Shown in pieces: positions 7,604 through 13,654 of a stretch of 13,654 nucleotides of DNA (positions within the stretch are counted from its first letter, which is position 1; each line of letters begins with the position of its first letter). The notes beneath the pieces were generated by a model that worked only from the letters and a program-made list of their open reading frames with translations, searched no databases and was not told the DNA's origin. The position numbers and the translations under genes were made by a program. The stretch is from D2472 sp964444385. GTDB taxonomy: Bacteria; Pseudomonadota; Gammaproteobacteria; Magnimaribacterales; D2472. Location of the stretch: contig CAYUHD010000039.1 of assembly GCA_964444385.1 (NCBI GenBank), positions 1-13,654 of the forward strand, read 5' to 3'.

Positions 7604-7673
7604 GACTCGATATTGTATAGCTATTTAAGAACTATTAACCTCAATGAAATAATTTTTTTTCTCTTATATAAAA
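7604..7673. other. Spacer between the alpha/beta hydrolase and the symporter
   Basis: Seventy bases separate the two minus-strand genes. It contains a perfect 10-base inverted repeat made only of A and T (AAATAATTTT at 7647-7656 and AAAATTATTT at 7670-7679, loop 13), overlapping the hydrolase stop codon. Without G-C pairs or a trailing T run on the transcribed strand it would be a weak terminator at best. A possible -10 (TATACAAT, 7619-7612) faces the symporter, so the symporter unit may start from its own promoter here. Confidence 0.35.
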
Positions 7674-8615
7674 TTATTTGGTTAGAAATACAATAAATTG
7701 ATTTTGAAACTTAGCATATGACTCTTCATCTAATAAATGACCCATGCCCTCAATGATTTCAAGTTTGCTAGATTGAATTAATTTATTAGCTGAATAAGCG
7801 TTTTTAACTTTAATAAGAGGATCAATATCACCGTGAATGATTAATGTTCGAGTGTTAATTAATTTGAGAAGTTCTTTTCTATTTTTAGATCCAATAATTG
7901 CAGCCATTTGTCTGAGAAAACCCCCATCATCACCACCCCTTTTAATATAAGCACGCATATTTATTCTAAATTGAGGAGTATCATAATTCTTACCGGGGGT
8001 ACCAATAAGTTTAAATAATTTAATAGACTGATCAATTCTACCTTCGATATCATTTTTTGCTGCTGATCTTTTAAGTAGCTGCTGAGTAACCTTGAACTTT
8101 GGACCGTTGAATGGGTTTGGAGTTGAAGCTGTTGAAGAAATCATAGTAAATGATTGTGCTCTCTCTGGATAAAGTGCAACAAGAACTTGGGAGATCATGC
8201 CTCCCATTGACATACCCAAAATATGAGCTCTCTCAATTTTTAAATGGTCTAGAACAGCAATACCGTCAGAGGCCATATCTTGTATAGTGTATTCAGAGTT
8301 TATGGGGATAAACAAAAAATATTTTAAATAATTTAATGTTTGAGATGGCTGAGAAGAAAAACGAGTTGATAATCCAACATCTCGATTATCAAATACTATG
8401 GGTCTAAAATTATTTTCTTGTAAATCCTGAATCAAGAATTTTGGCCATAATGTTAACTGAGCTCCTAGACCGGTAACCAATAAAATTGGTTTGCCGTCAT
8501 TAGGCCCATAATCTCGGTATGCAATATTAATCAAATCATTTCTAGCAAAACCTTCTTCATATGAGAAAAGGTTAAAACTAAAAGTAAAAATTAAAATAAA
8601 TAAAGTTTTATTCAT
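7674..8615 (-). CDS. Exported alpha/beta hydrolase, RdmC (methylesterase)-like
   Basis: Serine hydrolase of the alpha/beta fold, 313 residues, cleaving an ester or similar bond. The N-terminus (MNKTLFILIFTFSFNLFS) is a short basic start followed by a hydrophobic stretch, so it is probably exported to the periplasm or membrane-anchored. The catalytic triad can be placed: Ser136 in GMSMGG (134-139), Asp265 in HGDIDPL (261-267) and His293 in GMGHLL (290-295). The oxyanion-hole region GLGAQLTLWP (49-58) and FDNRDVGLST (75-84) are characteristic of the RdmC/aclacinomycin-methylesterase-like branch. The true substrate is unknown. The frame is open to 8678, but that would put 71 bases over the DUF3089 gene and spoil the signal peptide; ATG 8615 (or 8624, three residues longer) is better and overlaps by only 8 bases. 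Last gene of the thioesterase-DUF3089-hydrolase unit. Confidence 0.88.
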   Translation of the reverse strand: MNKTLFILIFTFSFNLFSYEEGFARNDLINIAYRDYGPNDGKPILLVTGLGAQLTLWPKFLIQDLQENNFRPIVFDNRDVGLSTRFSSQPSQTLNYLKYFLFIPINSEYTIQDMASDGIAVLDHLKIERAHILGMSMGGMISQVLVALYPERAQSFTMISSTASTPNPFNGPKFKVTQQLLKRSAAKNDIEGRIDQSIKLFKLIGTPGKNYDTPQFRINMRAYIKRGGDDGGFLRQMAAIIGSKNRKELLKLINTRTLIIHGDIDPLIKVKNAYSANKLIQSSKLEIIEGMGHLLDEESYAKFQNQFIVFLTK

Positions 8616-9723
8616 TGTATGCATCTGCTCTAACTTTAATATTATTTCTGATAGCGCCCCAAAAAAGTGACATATCAAAATTGTGGAGATCCCCTTCTAC
8701 AGAAAATTTTCTAATTTTATCTATCAATGGCCCTCTGGTTTCAATCATATAATTTTTAGATACCTTAGCCTGAAATTCTAAATTGGTTATAGCATCAATC
8801 GAAAGCTTGGAAAATGTATTTTTAGTTGCATAATAATCTGCTAAAGATAGCTTGTCGGATTTTAAACGAATTGAAATATTATTAGGGTCATCGATCCATT
8901 CTCCTTGGTCAGTCCATGAAAATGGGTTTTGACAAACTAAAGATTGCTCCATAGGCTCACTTTTCCAACCAGCAGGTGTCCAAAACTTAGCGTTAGCTCT
9001 ACTTCGCCTAAAACCTTCAATGCCCGTACACCAGGAAATAATTACTTTTTGATCTTGACTTGATTGAGAAATACTTAGATCTGGATACATGTCATCAAAA
9101 TACTTTACTGGCAAAATATAACCAATTAGATAAGCTGCTATGAAGTTCTTAGCCAAAGATTTACCGGAAATATACTCATGAACTAATCTTTGACCATGAA
9201 GAGCTCCTTGACTATGACCCGCAATAAAAAAAGGCCTTCCATTGTTGTGTTCTTGTACAAATATATTAAAAGCATTTGATATATCTGAATAAGCCAAATC
9301 TAAAGCTTGTGAACCGTTTGATCCGGTATCAAAAAATGAGTAATAAGTTGATTGTCTATAATAAGGAGCATAAACATTACAAGTTGCTGAAAATGCTGAA
9401 GCTTGAGTTGCTAAATGACTGCCTGTTCTCTCGTACGCAGCAGATTCATGATCAATGGGTGAATTCCAGTATTGCTGAAAATAACCAGTTGGATGAATAT
9501 AAAAAACATCAAAGTCTTTAATTTCAAGAGATGGCTTAGTATCTGGAGATAGATTGTGAAAACCATCTCGGCCTGGTAAAGCTGCCCAACTTAATGAATC
9601 TAAATAATTTGGCTCCTCAGGATGAGTGCTAGAAATAAAATCTTTTGTTGGCTGAACGCTCTTAATAAAATCTAAGTACTTATCTTTAGCGGATAGATTT
9701 TTATTAGAATTTATATCTGTCAT
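8608..9723 (-). CDS. DUF3089 alpha/beta hydrolase
   Basis: A 371-residue member of the DUF3089 family (PF11288), a group of alpha/beta hydrolases without established substrates. The family landmarks appear in order: FDVFYIHPTGYF (71-82), WN (86-87), the YAPYYRQSTYYSF stretch (118-130), LDLAYSDISNAF (141-152), and the nucleophile elbow GHSQG (169-173) with Ser171 as catalytic serine. The C-terminal LHNFDMSLFWGAIRNN (346-361) supplies the probable catalytic His347. There is no signal peptide, so it is likely cytoplasmic, unlike the two exported hydrolases beside it. The ATG at 9723 follows the thioesterase stop by seven bases, with TTTTCCT before it and no Shine-Dalgarno sequence, which suggests coupled translation from the upstream gene. 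The first 40 residues before the fold are variable. Esterase or lipase-like activity on a small ester is the best guess. Confidence 0.87.
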   Translation of the reverse strand: MTDINSNKNLSAKDKYLDFIKSVQPTKDFISSTHPEEPNYLDSLSWAALPGRDGFHNLSPDTKPSLEIKDFDVFYIHPTGYFQQYWNSPIDHESAAYERTGSHLATQASAFSATCNVYAPYYRQSTYYSFFDTGSNGSQALDLAYSDISNAFNIFVQEHNNGRPFFIAGHSQGALHGQRLVHEYISGKSLAKNFIAAYLIGYILPVKYFDDMYPDLSISQSSQDQKVIISWCTGIEGFRRSRANAKFWTPAGWKSEPMEQSLVCQNPFSWTDQGEWIDDPNNISIRLKSDKLSLADYYATKNTFSKLSIDAITNLEFQAKVSKNYMIETRGPLIDKIRKFSVEGDLHNFDMSLFWGAIRNNIKVRADAYNE

Positions 9724-9730
9724 AGGAAAA

Positions 9731-10132
9731 TTAAAACTTTACAAGTTTATTAGTAGCTGTTGCTGTTGCAACCAAAATTCCATCTTGATGTAATTGAGCT
9801 GAGGTAAAAGAAATACTCTTACCCATCTTCTCAATATTGGCTAATGCAACAAATTTTCCAGATGTGCCTGAGGTTAGAAAAGTAACATTAAGACTTAAAG
9901 TTAAAGGGTTATATTTACCATTTGTTTTAAAAATTAAAAGATGGGCCATGCTGGTATCAAGCATAGCTGTAATAAAACCCCCTTGAACTATCTTCCCAGC
10001 TGAATGAGTTAGATCTTCTCCAATATTAAAATTCATCGAAATAGATTCATTTTTTTCATCAAAATTAAAACCTTCTGCACCCAATATAGATAAAAATTTT
10101 GGAGCTTCTCTGTTAAATTTAGAAGATGTCAT
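9731..10132 (-). CDS. PaaI-type hotdog-fold thioesterase
   Basis: A 133-residue single hotdog domain, the normal size for PaaI/YdiI-type acyl-CoA thioesterases, which hydrolyse the thioester of CoA-bound acids in the cytoplasm as tetramers. The signature loop and central helix are clear: HSAGKIVQGGFITAMLDTSM (43-62), with the paired glycines G51-G52 and the conserved acidic D59 that activates water. The following strand segments LTLSLNVTFLTSGTSGKF and the closing ATATATNKLVKF match the sheet order. It is the first gene of the minus-strand hydrolase unit. The ATG at 10132 sits inside a 12-base palindrome and has no clear ribosome binding site, so the message may have a very short leader. Its presence next to two ester hydrolases suggests the acid released may pass through a CoA ester, but it could equally be a general housekeeping thioesterase. 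Confidence 0.9.
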   Translation of the reverse strand: MTSSKFNREAPKFLSILGAEGFNFDEKNESISMNFNIGEDLTHSAGKIVQGGFITAMLDTSMAHLLIFKTNGKYNPLTLSLNVTFLTSGTSGKFVALANIEKMGKSISFTSAQLHQDGILVATATATNKLVKF

Positions 10133-10143
10133 TAAGTACTTAA
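10132..10143. promoter_or_regulatory. Palindrome in the divergent thioesterase/serine hydrolase promoter region
   Basis: TTAAGTACTTAA is a perfect 12-base palindrome overlapping the thioesterase start codon, and it extends into a second overlapping palindrome ACTTAAGT (10138-10145). It sits in the 50-base gap between the divergent genes, where a shared operator would be expected. The rest of the gap is nearly pure A/T with several -10-like strings (for example TAAAAT at 10150-10155). About three such perfect palindromes are expected by chance in a window this size. Confidence 0.25.
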
Positions 10144-10171
10144 GTGTAATAAAATAATTGATATAAATTAT

Positions 10172-10177
10172 AGGTGA
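10172..10177 (+). promoter_or_regulatory. Shine-Dalgarno sequence fixing the serine hydrolase start
   Basis: AGGTGA pairs perfectly with the 16S rRNA tail (UCACCU) and ends five bases before the ATG at 10183. The GTG at 10174, which would extend the protein by three residues, lies inside this site, so the ATG is the real start. Confidence 0.75.
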
Positions 10178-10182
10178 AATTT

Positions 10183-11505
10183 ATGACATTCTTCAGATCA
10201 TTAGTATTATTTTTTTTCATAGCAACGCCAATATCAGCTAGCAATCTTGATGCAGGTGATAAGAAAAAAATAACAGATCATTTCAACTCATATATTGAAA
10301 ATGGAAGTCTCCCAAATATATCAATTTTAATTAAAAAGGATAATAAAGAAATTTATCGACATACACATGGATATGCAGACATTGATCAAAAAAAATCAAT
10401 CAATCAAAAAACAGTCTATAGAATTTATTCCATGACTAAACCTGTTACTGGCGTAGCAATTATGCAGCTAATTGAAAATGGCAAATTAAGATTAAATGAT
10501 AATGTTTCAAAGTACATACCAGCATTTAAAGATACAAAGGTTATAAATCTTGATTATCAAGATTACGTTGTTAAGCCTAAAAGAGAAATTACCATCAGAG
10601 ATTTATTGACTCATACAAGTGGCTTAACCTATAGCTGGGCTGGCGAAGGTCCAGTTCATCATATTTATAGGAAATACAATATACGACCTTATTATTTTGG
10701 GGCCTTAGATGCAGAATTAACTAAATTTCCTGGAGACACTTGTCAGTTTTCTGCCGCTGCAGCCTCTGCGCCACTTTTACATAACCCAGGAGAACAATGG
10801 TCCTATGGAATTAATATGGATGTATTGGGTTGTATAGTTGAAGTTATATCAGGTAAGACATTCGCTGAATATTTACAAAAAAATATTTTTAATCCACTAA
10901 ATCTAAAAAGTATTGGATTTTCAGTAAACTCAAATGATAAGAATTCATTTACCACCTTATATACTTCTGGAGCATTCAGCAGAGATGGTGAGATAATTGC
11001 GCCATCTGGGTTAACTCGATCTGAATTAATGTTTTCTAAAGACCTTAGAGCCATAGATAAATTTGATGAATCTCCATACCTTACAAACTCATCTAAGTTA
11101 TTTGATGGAGGCTCAGGGTTAGTCTCAAACATTGATGACTATAGTAAATTTGCAGAAATGCTTTTAAATGGCGGCACCTTAAATGGTGTAAGGATTCTTA
11201 GTAAGGCATCAGTTGATTTGATGTCAAGAAATCATATTTCCGATGATATTCTTGCTGATGGAGCGGCCTTTGGATTAAATGGAGTTGGATTTGGTTTAAC
11301 AGTAGGCACAATAATGGACGCAGGAATAGCTGGAACTTATTCTTCAGATGGTGAATTTTTTTGGGGTGGAGCAGCTAGTACAATCTTCTGGGTTGATAAA
11401 AAGAATAATGTTACTGCAACTATGATGACGCAATATATGCCCTCCGATAAATATCCTCTTCGGGAAGAATTGAAAACATTGTTATATTCTGGATTGAGCA
11501 ACTAA
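10183..11505 (+). CDS. Exported SxxK serine hydrolase (beta-lactamase class C/EstB esterase type)
   Basis: A 440-residue secreted serine hydrolase of the Beta-lactamase (PF00144) superfamily. A signal peptide is visible (MTFFRSLVLFFFIATPISA, residues 1-19, with a typical small-residue cleavage site). The active-site SxxK tetrad is SMTK at 83-86 (Ser83 nucleophile, Lys86 base), preceded by VYRIY. The TIRDLLTHTSGLTY segment (137-150) is a family hallmark. The second motif is WSYGIN at 206-211, with Tyr208 as the catalytic tyrosine, followed by VLGCIVEVISG. The third motif, KTG in true beta-lactamases, is replaced by WGG (394-396), as in the esterase EstB. This argues for an esterase or D-amino-acid/peptide hydrolase rather than a drug-resistance enzyme. 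Length is near that of EstB-like proteins, with an extra stretch at about 150-200. It is divergent from the thioesterase unit and ends four bases from the convergent tRNA gene. Confidence 0.92.
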   Translation: MTFFRSLVLFFFIATPISASNLDAGDKKKITDHFNSYIENGSLPNISILIKKDNKEIYRHTHGYADIDQKKSINQKTVYRIYSMTKPVTGVAIMQLIENGKLRLNDNVSKYIPAFKDTKVINLDYQDYVVKPKREITIRDLLTHTSGLTYSWAGEGPVHHIYRKYNIRPYYFGALDAELTKFPGDTCQFSAAAASAPLLHNPGEQWSYGINMDVLGCIVEVISGKTFAEYLQKNIFNPLNLKSIGFSVNSNDKNSFTTLYTSGAFSRDGEIIAPSGLTRSELMFSKDLRAIDKFDESPYLTNSSKLFDGGSGLVSNIDDYSKFAEMLLNGGTLNGVRILSKASVDLMSRNHISDDILADGAAFGLNGVGFGLTVGTIMDAGIAGTYSSDGEFFWGGAASTIFWVDKKNNVTATMMTQYMPSDKYPLREELKTLLYSGLSN

Positions 11506-11509
11506 AAAC

Positions 11510-11599
11510 TGGCGGAGAGACAGGGATTCGAACCCTGGAAACCCGCGAAGGTTTGCTGGTTTTCAAGACCAGTGCATTCAACCGCTCTGCCATCTCTCC
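11510..11599 (-). tRNA. tRNA-Ser(UGA), CCA encoded
   Basis: Read on the minus strand from 11599: acceptor stem GGAGAGA pairs with TCTCTCC, discriminator G, and the CCA end is encoded (11512-11510). The D arm begins TGGCAGAGCGGTTGAATGCA. The anticodon stem CTGGT pairs with ACCAG around the loop CTTGAAA, giving anticodon TGA (11565-11563), which reads UCA and related serine codons. A long variable arm (CAAACCTTCGCGGGTTTC) is typical of serine tRNA, and the T arm CAGGG-TTCGAAT-CCCTG is intact. All stems pair without mismatch. A short T run follows the CCA on the transcribed strand, and the neighbouring hydrolase gene ends four bases away. The minus-strand string TATAAA (11623-11618) about 20 bases upstream may be its -10. 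No integrase or duplicated 3' end is present, so there is no sign of island insertion at this tRNA within the window. Confidence 0.98.
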
Positions 11600-11765
11600 G
11601 TTCCTATAGATAAGGCATTTTATAGGCTTTTAAAAATAAGTAAATGTGTCATTCCGTAGTCTGTTCCGTAGTTTTACTCCCTATTTGATATCAATTGTTT
11701 TAGGGCTCCTGTAAAATGCAGTTTCTCAGATAAGAGAGAAAATAAATATTACATAAGGAAATAAA
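11600..11765. other. Intergenic region between tRNA-Ser and the 159-residue protein gene
   Basis: This 166-base gap must hold two outward promoters. It contains a direct repeat (11652-11672), the 10-base palindrome TTGATATCAA (11685-11694), a small hairpin TTTCTC/GAGAAA (11722-11727 and 11736-11741) in the presumed leader, and the ribosome binding site AAGGAA (11755-11760). -10-like TAAAAT at 11712-11717 could serve the plus-strand gene, but no well-spaced -35 is visible. I see no open frame of note. Confidence 0.5.
11652..11672. repeat. Short tandem direct repeat TTCCGTAGT
   Basis: Two exact copies of TTCCGTAGT at 11652-11660 and 11664-11672, separated by three bases (period 12). The unit is more GC-rich than the flanking DNA and lies about 50 bases upstream of the tRNA-Ser 5' end. 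It could be a pair of binding half-sites on one face of the helix or a replication slippage product. Confidence 0.7.
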
Positions 11766-12245
11766 ATGAATGAGAAATATATTCAAGCATTAATTTTAGG
11801 TAGTCTTATAGGTTTTGCCATCATATTAGATGACTTCATAGGACCTAAATCACCACACAGAATGCAAGAAAAGCACATAATGATGATAGATGGAGACTTA
11901 GAGAAACTGGGTGATAAAAAATTTAAATGGATAGGCAAGCCTGGAAAAAGAAAAGATCTTCATGAAATAAAAGATCATAATGTGATGATTTTTAAATCAA
12001 AAGATGGTCTAGATCATGAAACAATCGATATTAAGATTAGCGCAAGTGATGCTTCTGAATTAGACATTGTTAAAATCTTACATGATGTAGGTAAAAATCT
12101 ACCTGAAGAAGATATGGTGGCGCTTAAAGAAAAATTAAAAGCTATAAAAAAAGAACTAAAAAAAGCACAAGAGAATAACGGGGATGTAAATATTGAAGTT
12201 GAGATTGATATCGAAAAAGATTTAACGCAATTACAAAACAAATAA
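11766..12245 (+). CDS. Hypothetical protein with one N-terminal membrane anchor
   Basis: I do not recognise this 159-residue protein. It begins with a short polar lead and one hydrophobic segment (about 7-23, IQALILGSLIGFAIIL), with no cleavage site that stands out, so it is probably anchored in the inner membrane with the rest exposed. The exposed part is rich in K, D and E: a basic stretch at 51-63, then a mixed strand/helix region, a predicted amphipathic helix NLPEEDMVALKEKLKAIKKE (111-130), and an alternating acidic beta-like strand GDVNIEVEIDIEKD (139-152). The start is well supported by AAGGAA five bases before the ATG. Codon use and base composition match the neighbours, so nothing suggests recent transfer. 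It stands alone between the tRNA and a convergent peptidase gene. A stress or envelope role would be a guess. Confidence 0.78.
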   Translation: MNEKYIQALILGSLIGFAIILDDFIGPKSPHRMQEKHIMMIDGDLEKLGDKKFKWIGKPGKRKDLHEIKDHNVMIFKSKDGLDHETIDIKISASDASELDIVKILHDVGKNLPEEDMVALKEKLKAIKKELKKAQENNGDVNIEVEIDIEKDLTQLQNK

Positions 12246-12249
12246 GAAA

Positions 12250-12339
12250 TTAAGAGGTTGAGTTATAAAGATACTGGAATTTTAAAAGCTGTTATAACTT
12301 TGACAAATAAATCATCAGATCAAACAACTTAACTCTTAA
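12250..12339. terminator. Candidate stem structure between convergent gene ends
   Basis: TTAAGAG-G-TTGAGTT (12250-12264) can pair with AACTTAACTCTTAA (12326-12339), giving a 14-pair stem with one bulged G and one G-U pair, enclosing 61 bases. A competing inner repeat, AGTTATAA (12261-12268) and TTATAACT (12292-12299), overlaps it. The right arm covers the stop codon of the M20 gene. Its position between convergent genes fits a shared transcription stop, but the long loop and lack of a T run make it weak. Confidence 0.3.
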
Positions 12340-13654
12340 GATTTAGGGCTTGCTATAGCTTTTAGCAAAACATACCAGTGAGCCAAGTTATCGTAAAAAC
12401 TTTGTACCAATATTCTTTCATTTAAACCATGAGCAAAGCTATCACTTGNNNNNNNNNNNNNNNNNNNNNNNNNNNNNNNNNNNNNNNNNNNNNNNNNNNN
12501 NNNNNNNNNNNNNNNNNNNNNNNNNNNNNNNNNNNNNNNNNNNNNNNNTAAAAACTTTGTACCAATATTCTTTCATTTAAACCATGAGCAAAGCTATCAC
12601 TTGCTTTGCCATAACCGCCGTTAACACCATAGCTTGGAATCCCAGCTGCTCTAAAATGCATTCCATCTGTTCCACCTGATGACATGCTGGGTATAATTTC
12701 TAAGCCAGGATATTTAATATCAACTGCTTCCTGAAGGGCCGCAATAACATCCTCCCTCAATGGAGACGGATTCGTTTCAGTCGGGATACCAAGCATTGAA
12801 AACTCTATTTGCGAATTATTAACAGCATTTTTAAGTTGAGTTAGAGTATTCTGAATTCCAGTACCAGGAAAGATTCTGCAATTAATTGTTGCCGTTGCTG
12901 ATTGTGGCAATGCATTTTCTGCATGCCCACCTCTTAACATGGTGGCAACGCAGGTGGTTCCCAAAGTTCCAGCATATCCATTTGAATACAAGACACTAAT
13001 TGCATCCTGATTATTTGGATTAATAGCAAAGTCTTTCATTGCCTTGCCAACATTATCCATTCGTTTATTACCGGTGGCTCTAAAATATTTTAATGTTAAT
13101 TCATTATGATTGATTGGAAATTGATAATTTTCAATTTCTATAAGCGCATCTGCTAAATCGTAAATAGCATTATCTTTTCTAGGTCGGCTACTATGTCCTC
13201 CTGGATTTCGAATGGTCATCTCCCATGTAACATATGTTTTTTCTGCTGCCTGCATACTAAAACTTGATGGTCTTCCACCATCTTCAGGAATTCTTGCTCC
13301 GCCTGAATCTGCATTCAACACAAATTCACTATCTGTAAGATATCTATATTCATTTACTAAGGCTTTCGTTGTTACCATTCCCGTCTCTTCATCGCCTGAA
13401 AAAGCAATTATTAAATCTCTACCAGGAACCCATCCTTCTGATTTAAGTCTTAAAAAAGCTGTAACCACTGCTGTCATTCCCAGCTTATCATCACCAGTCC
13501 CTCGACCAAAAAAATAGCCATTTTCTTTAATTAATTTAAAAGGGTCCCTGCTCCAATCAGATCTCAATGCATCCACAACATCCATATGAGCAGAGATACT
13601 AATTGGTTTTTTATTTAATGATCCATCGCCTTTATATTTGACAACTAATGCAGC
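12336..13654 (-). CDS. M20 family metallopeptidase, N-terminus outside window, interrupted by assembly gap
   Basis: Zinc-dependent M20/M25/M40 hydrolase, removing an acyl or amino-acid group from a peptide or amidated amino acid. Reading from the right edge, the metal and catalytic landmarks appear in order: HMDVV (first His ligand and the HxD pair), GRGTGDDKLGM (bridging Asp), SGDEETG (general-base Glu and ligand Glu), LNADSGG (Asp ligand), a dimerisation domain beginning KTYVTWEMTIRNPGGHSSRP, and near the end SSGGTDGMHFRAAGIP and SFAHGLNER (last His ligand). The coding sequence enters a run of 100 N. The 55 bases before and after the run are identical; collapsing them (a shift of 155 bases) restores the frame and gives a natural end, ILVQSFYDNLAHWYVLLKAI followed by ASPKS and a TAA at 12338-12336. 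So the gene is intact. The N-terminus, possibly with a signal peptide, lies beyond 13654. Confidence 0.9.
12394..12448. repeat. Left copy of a 55-base exact duplication flanking the N gap
   Basis: This 55-base block is identical to 12549-12603 and ends exactly at the first N. It encodes part of the M20 C-terminus (around AHGLNERILVQSF). The exact match up to both gap edges is the mark of contig ends sharing an assembly k-mer overlap, not of a biological repeat. Confidence 0.95.
12449..12548. other. Assembly gap (100 N)
   Basis: Exactly 100 undetermined bases, a common placeholder length for a scaffold gap of unknown size. Its flanks are the two copies of one 55-base sequence, so the true gap is most likely zero or negative. 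Confidence 0.97.
12549..12603. repeat. Right copy of the 55-base exact duplication flanking the N gap
   Basis: Starts immediately after the last N and is identical base for base to 12394-12448. Only this copy is in frame with the upstream M20 sequence; the other is in frame with the natural stop. Confidence 0.95.

Noticed and set aside
7647..7679. Perfect A/T-only inverted repeat as a strong terminator
   Set aside because: It has no G-C pairs and no T run after the stem on the transcribed strand; such repeats arise easily in AT-rich DNA. Mentioned only within the spacer entry.
8616..8678. Longer N-terminus for the RdmC-like hydrolase starting at 8678
   Set aside because: It would overlap the DUF3089 gene by 71 bases and place 21 unlikely residues before a clear signal peptide.
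11510..11599. tRNA-Ser as an integration site for a genomic island
   Set aside because: There is no integrase gene and no repeated copy of the tRNA 3' end in the window; flanking genes match the general base composition.
12014..12241. Antisense open frame across the 159-residue gene, serine/phenylalanine-rich
   Set aside because: Its composition is what the lysine/glutamate-rich sense frame gives when read backwards. No ribosome binding site; the sense frame has a good one.
12422..12548. M20 reading frame running through the N gap and ending as QVIALLMV
   Set aside because: That tail is a frame-shifted reading of the duplicated 55-base block. The collapsed sequence gives a natural C-terminus ending at 12336.
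1..13654. Search for CRISPR arrays, insertion sequences, toxin-antitoxin pairs, defence genes and riboswitches
   Set aside because: No regularly spaced repeats, transposase motifs, paired small toxin/antitoxin frames or recognisable leader structures were found. Intergenic spaces are too short for most of these.

Overview
The window is AT-rich and gene-dense. Spacers are very short, same-strand genes often overlap by a few bases, and start codons include GTG and probably TTG. The TrpRS belongs to the GITTTGTPH type familiar from Pseudomonas/Xanthomonas. The DUF349 protein has the C-terminal tail seen in gammaproteobacterial members. Together with a 100-N scaffold gap, this suggests a streamlined, probably marine or uncultured gammaproteobacterium from a draft or metagenome assembly (SAR86-like would fit). 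The taxonomy is inference; no marker gene in the window settles it.

Layout. (1) 1-2512, minus strand: trpS, then an MFS drug-type transporter, then hemH (ferrochelatase, cut by the left edge). Each gene overlaps the next, so this looks like one transcription unit. (2) 2547-3977, plus strand: a short DUF349 protein, divergent from trpS across only 34 bases. (3) 3961-7603, minus strand: a GPH-type cation symporter, a TetR regulator, a small DUF1145-like membrane protein and a MATE efflux pump. They run head to tail with gaps or overlaps of 29 bases or less. (4) 7674-10132, minus strand: a PaaI-type hotdog thioesterase, a DUF3089 alpha/beta hydrolase and an exported RdmC-like alpha/beta hydrolase. 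(5) 10183-11505, plus strand: an exported SxxK serine hydrolase of the beta-lactamase/EstB esterase type, divergent from the thioesterase. (6) 11510-11599, minus strand: tRNA-Ser(UGA) with encoded CCA. (7) 11766-12245, plus strand: an unrecognised 159-residue protein with one N-terminal membrane segment. (8) 12336-13654, minus strand: an M20 metallopeptidase, open at the right edge and interrupted by the N gap.

How the genes may work together. Blocks 3 to 5 combine three different serine hydrolases (two with export signals), an acyl-CoA-type thioesterase, a cation-coupled importer, a TetR regulator and an efflux pump. A plausible reading is an accessory module for hydrolysing and taking up an ester- or glycoside-like compound, with efflux for protection. 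No substrate can be read from the sequence. Blocks 1 and 2 are housekeeping (tryptophanyl-tRNA charging, last step of haem synthesis) apart from the transporter between them.

I found no CRISPR array, insertion sequence, phage gene or clearly new defence system. The most solid unusual observation is technical. The N gap at 12449-12548 is flanked by two identical 55-base copies. Collapsing them restores a full M20 C-terminus, so the apparent break in that gene is an assembly artefact. No gene-free stretch exceeds about 170 bases.
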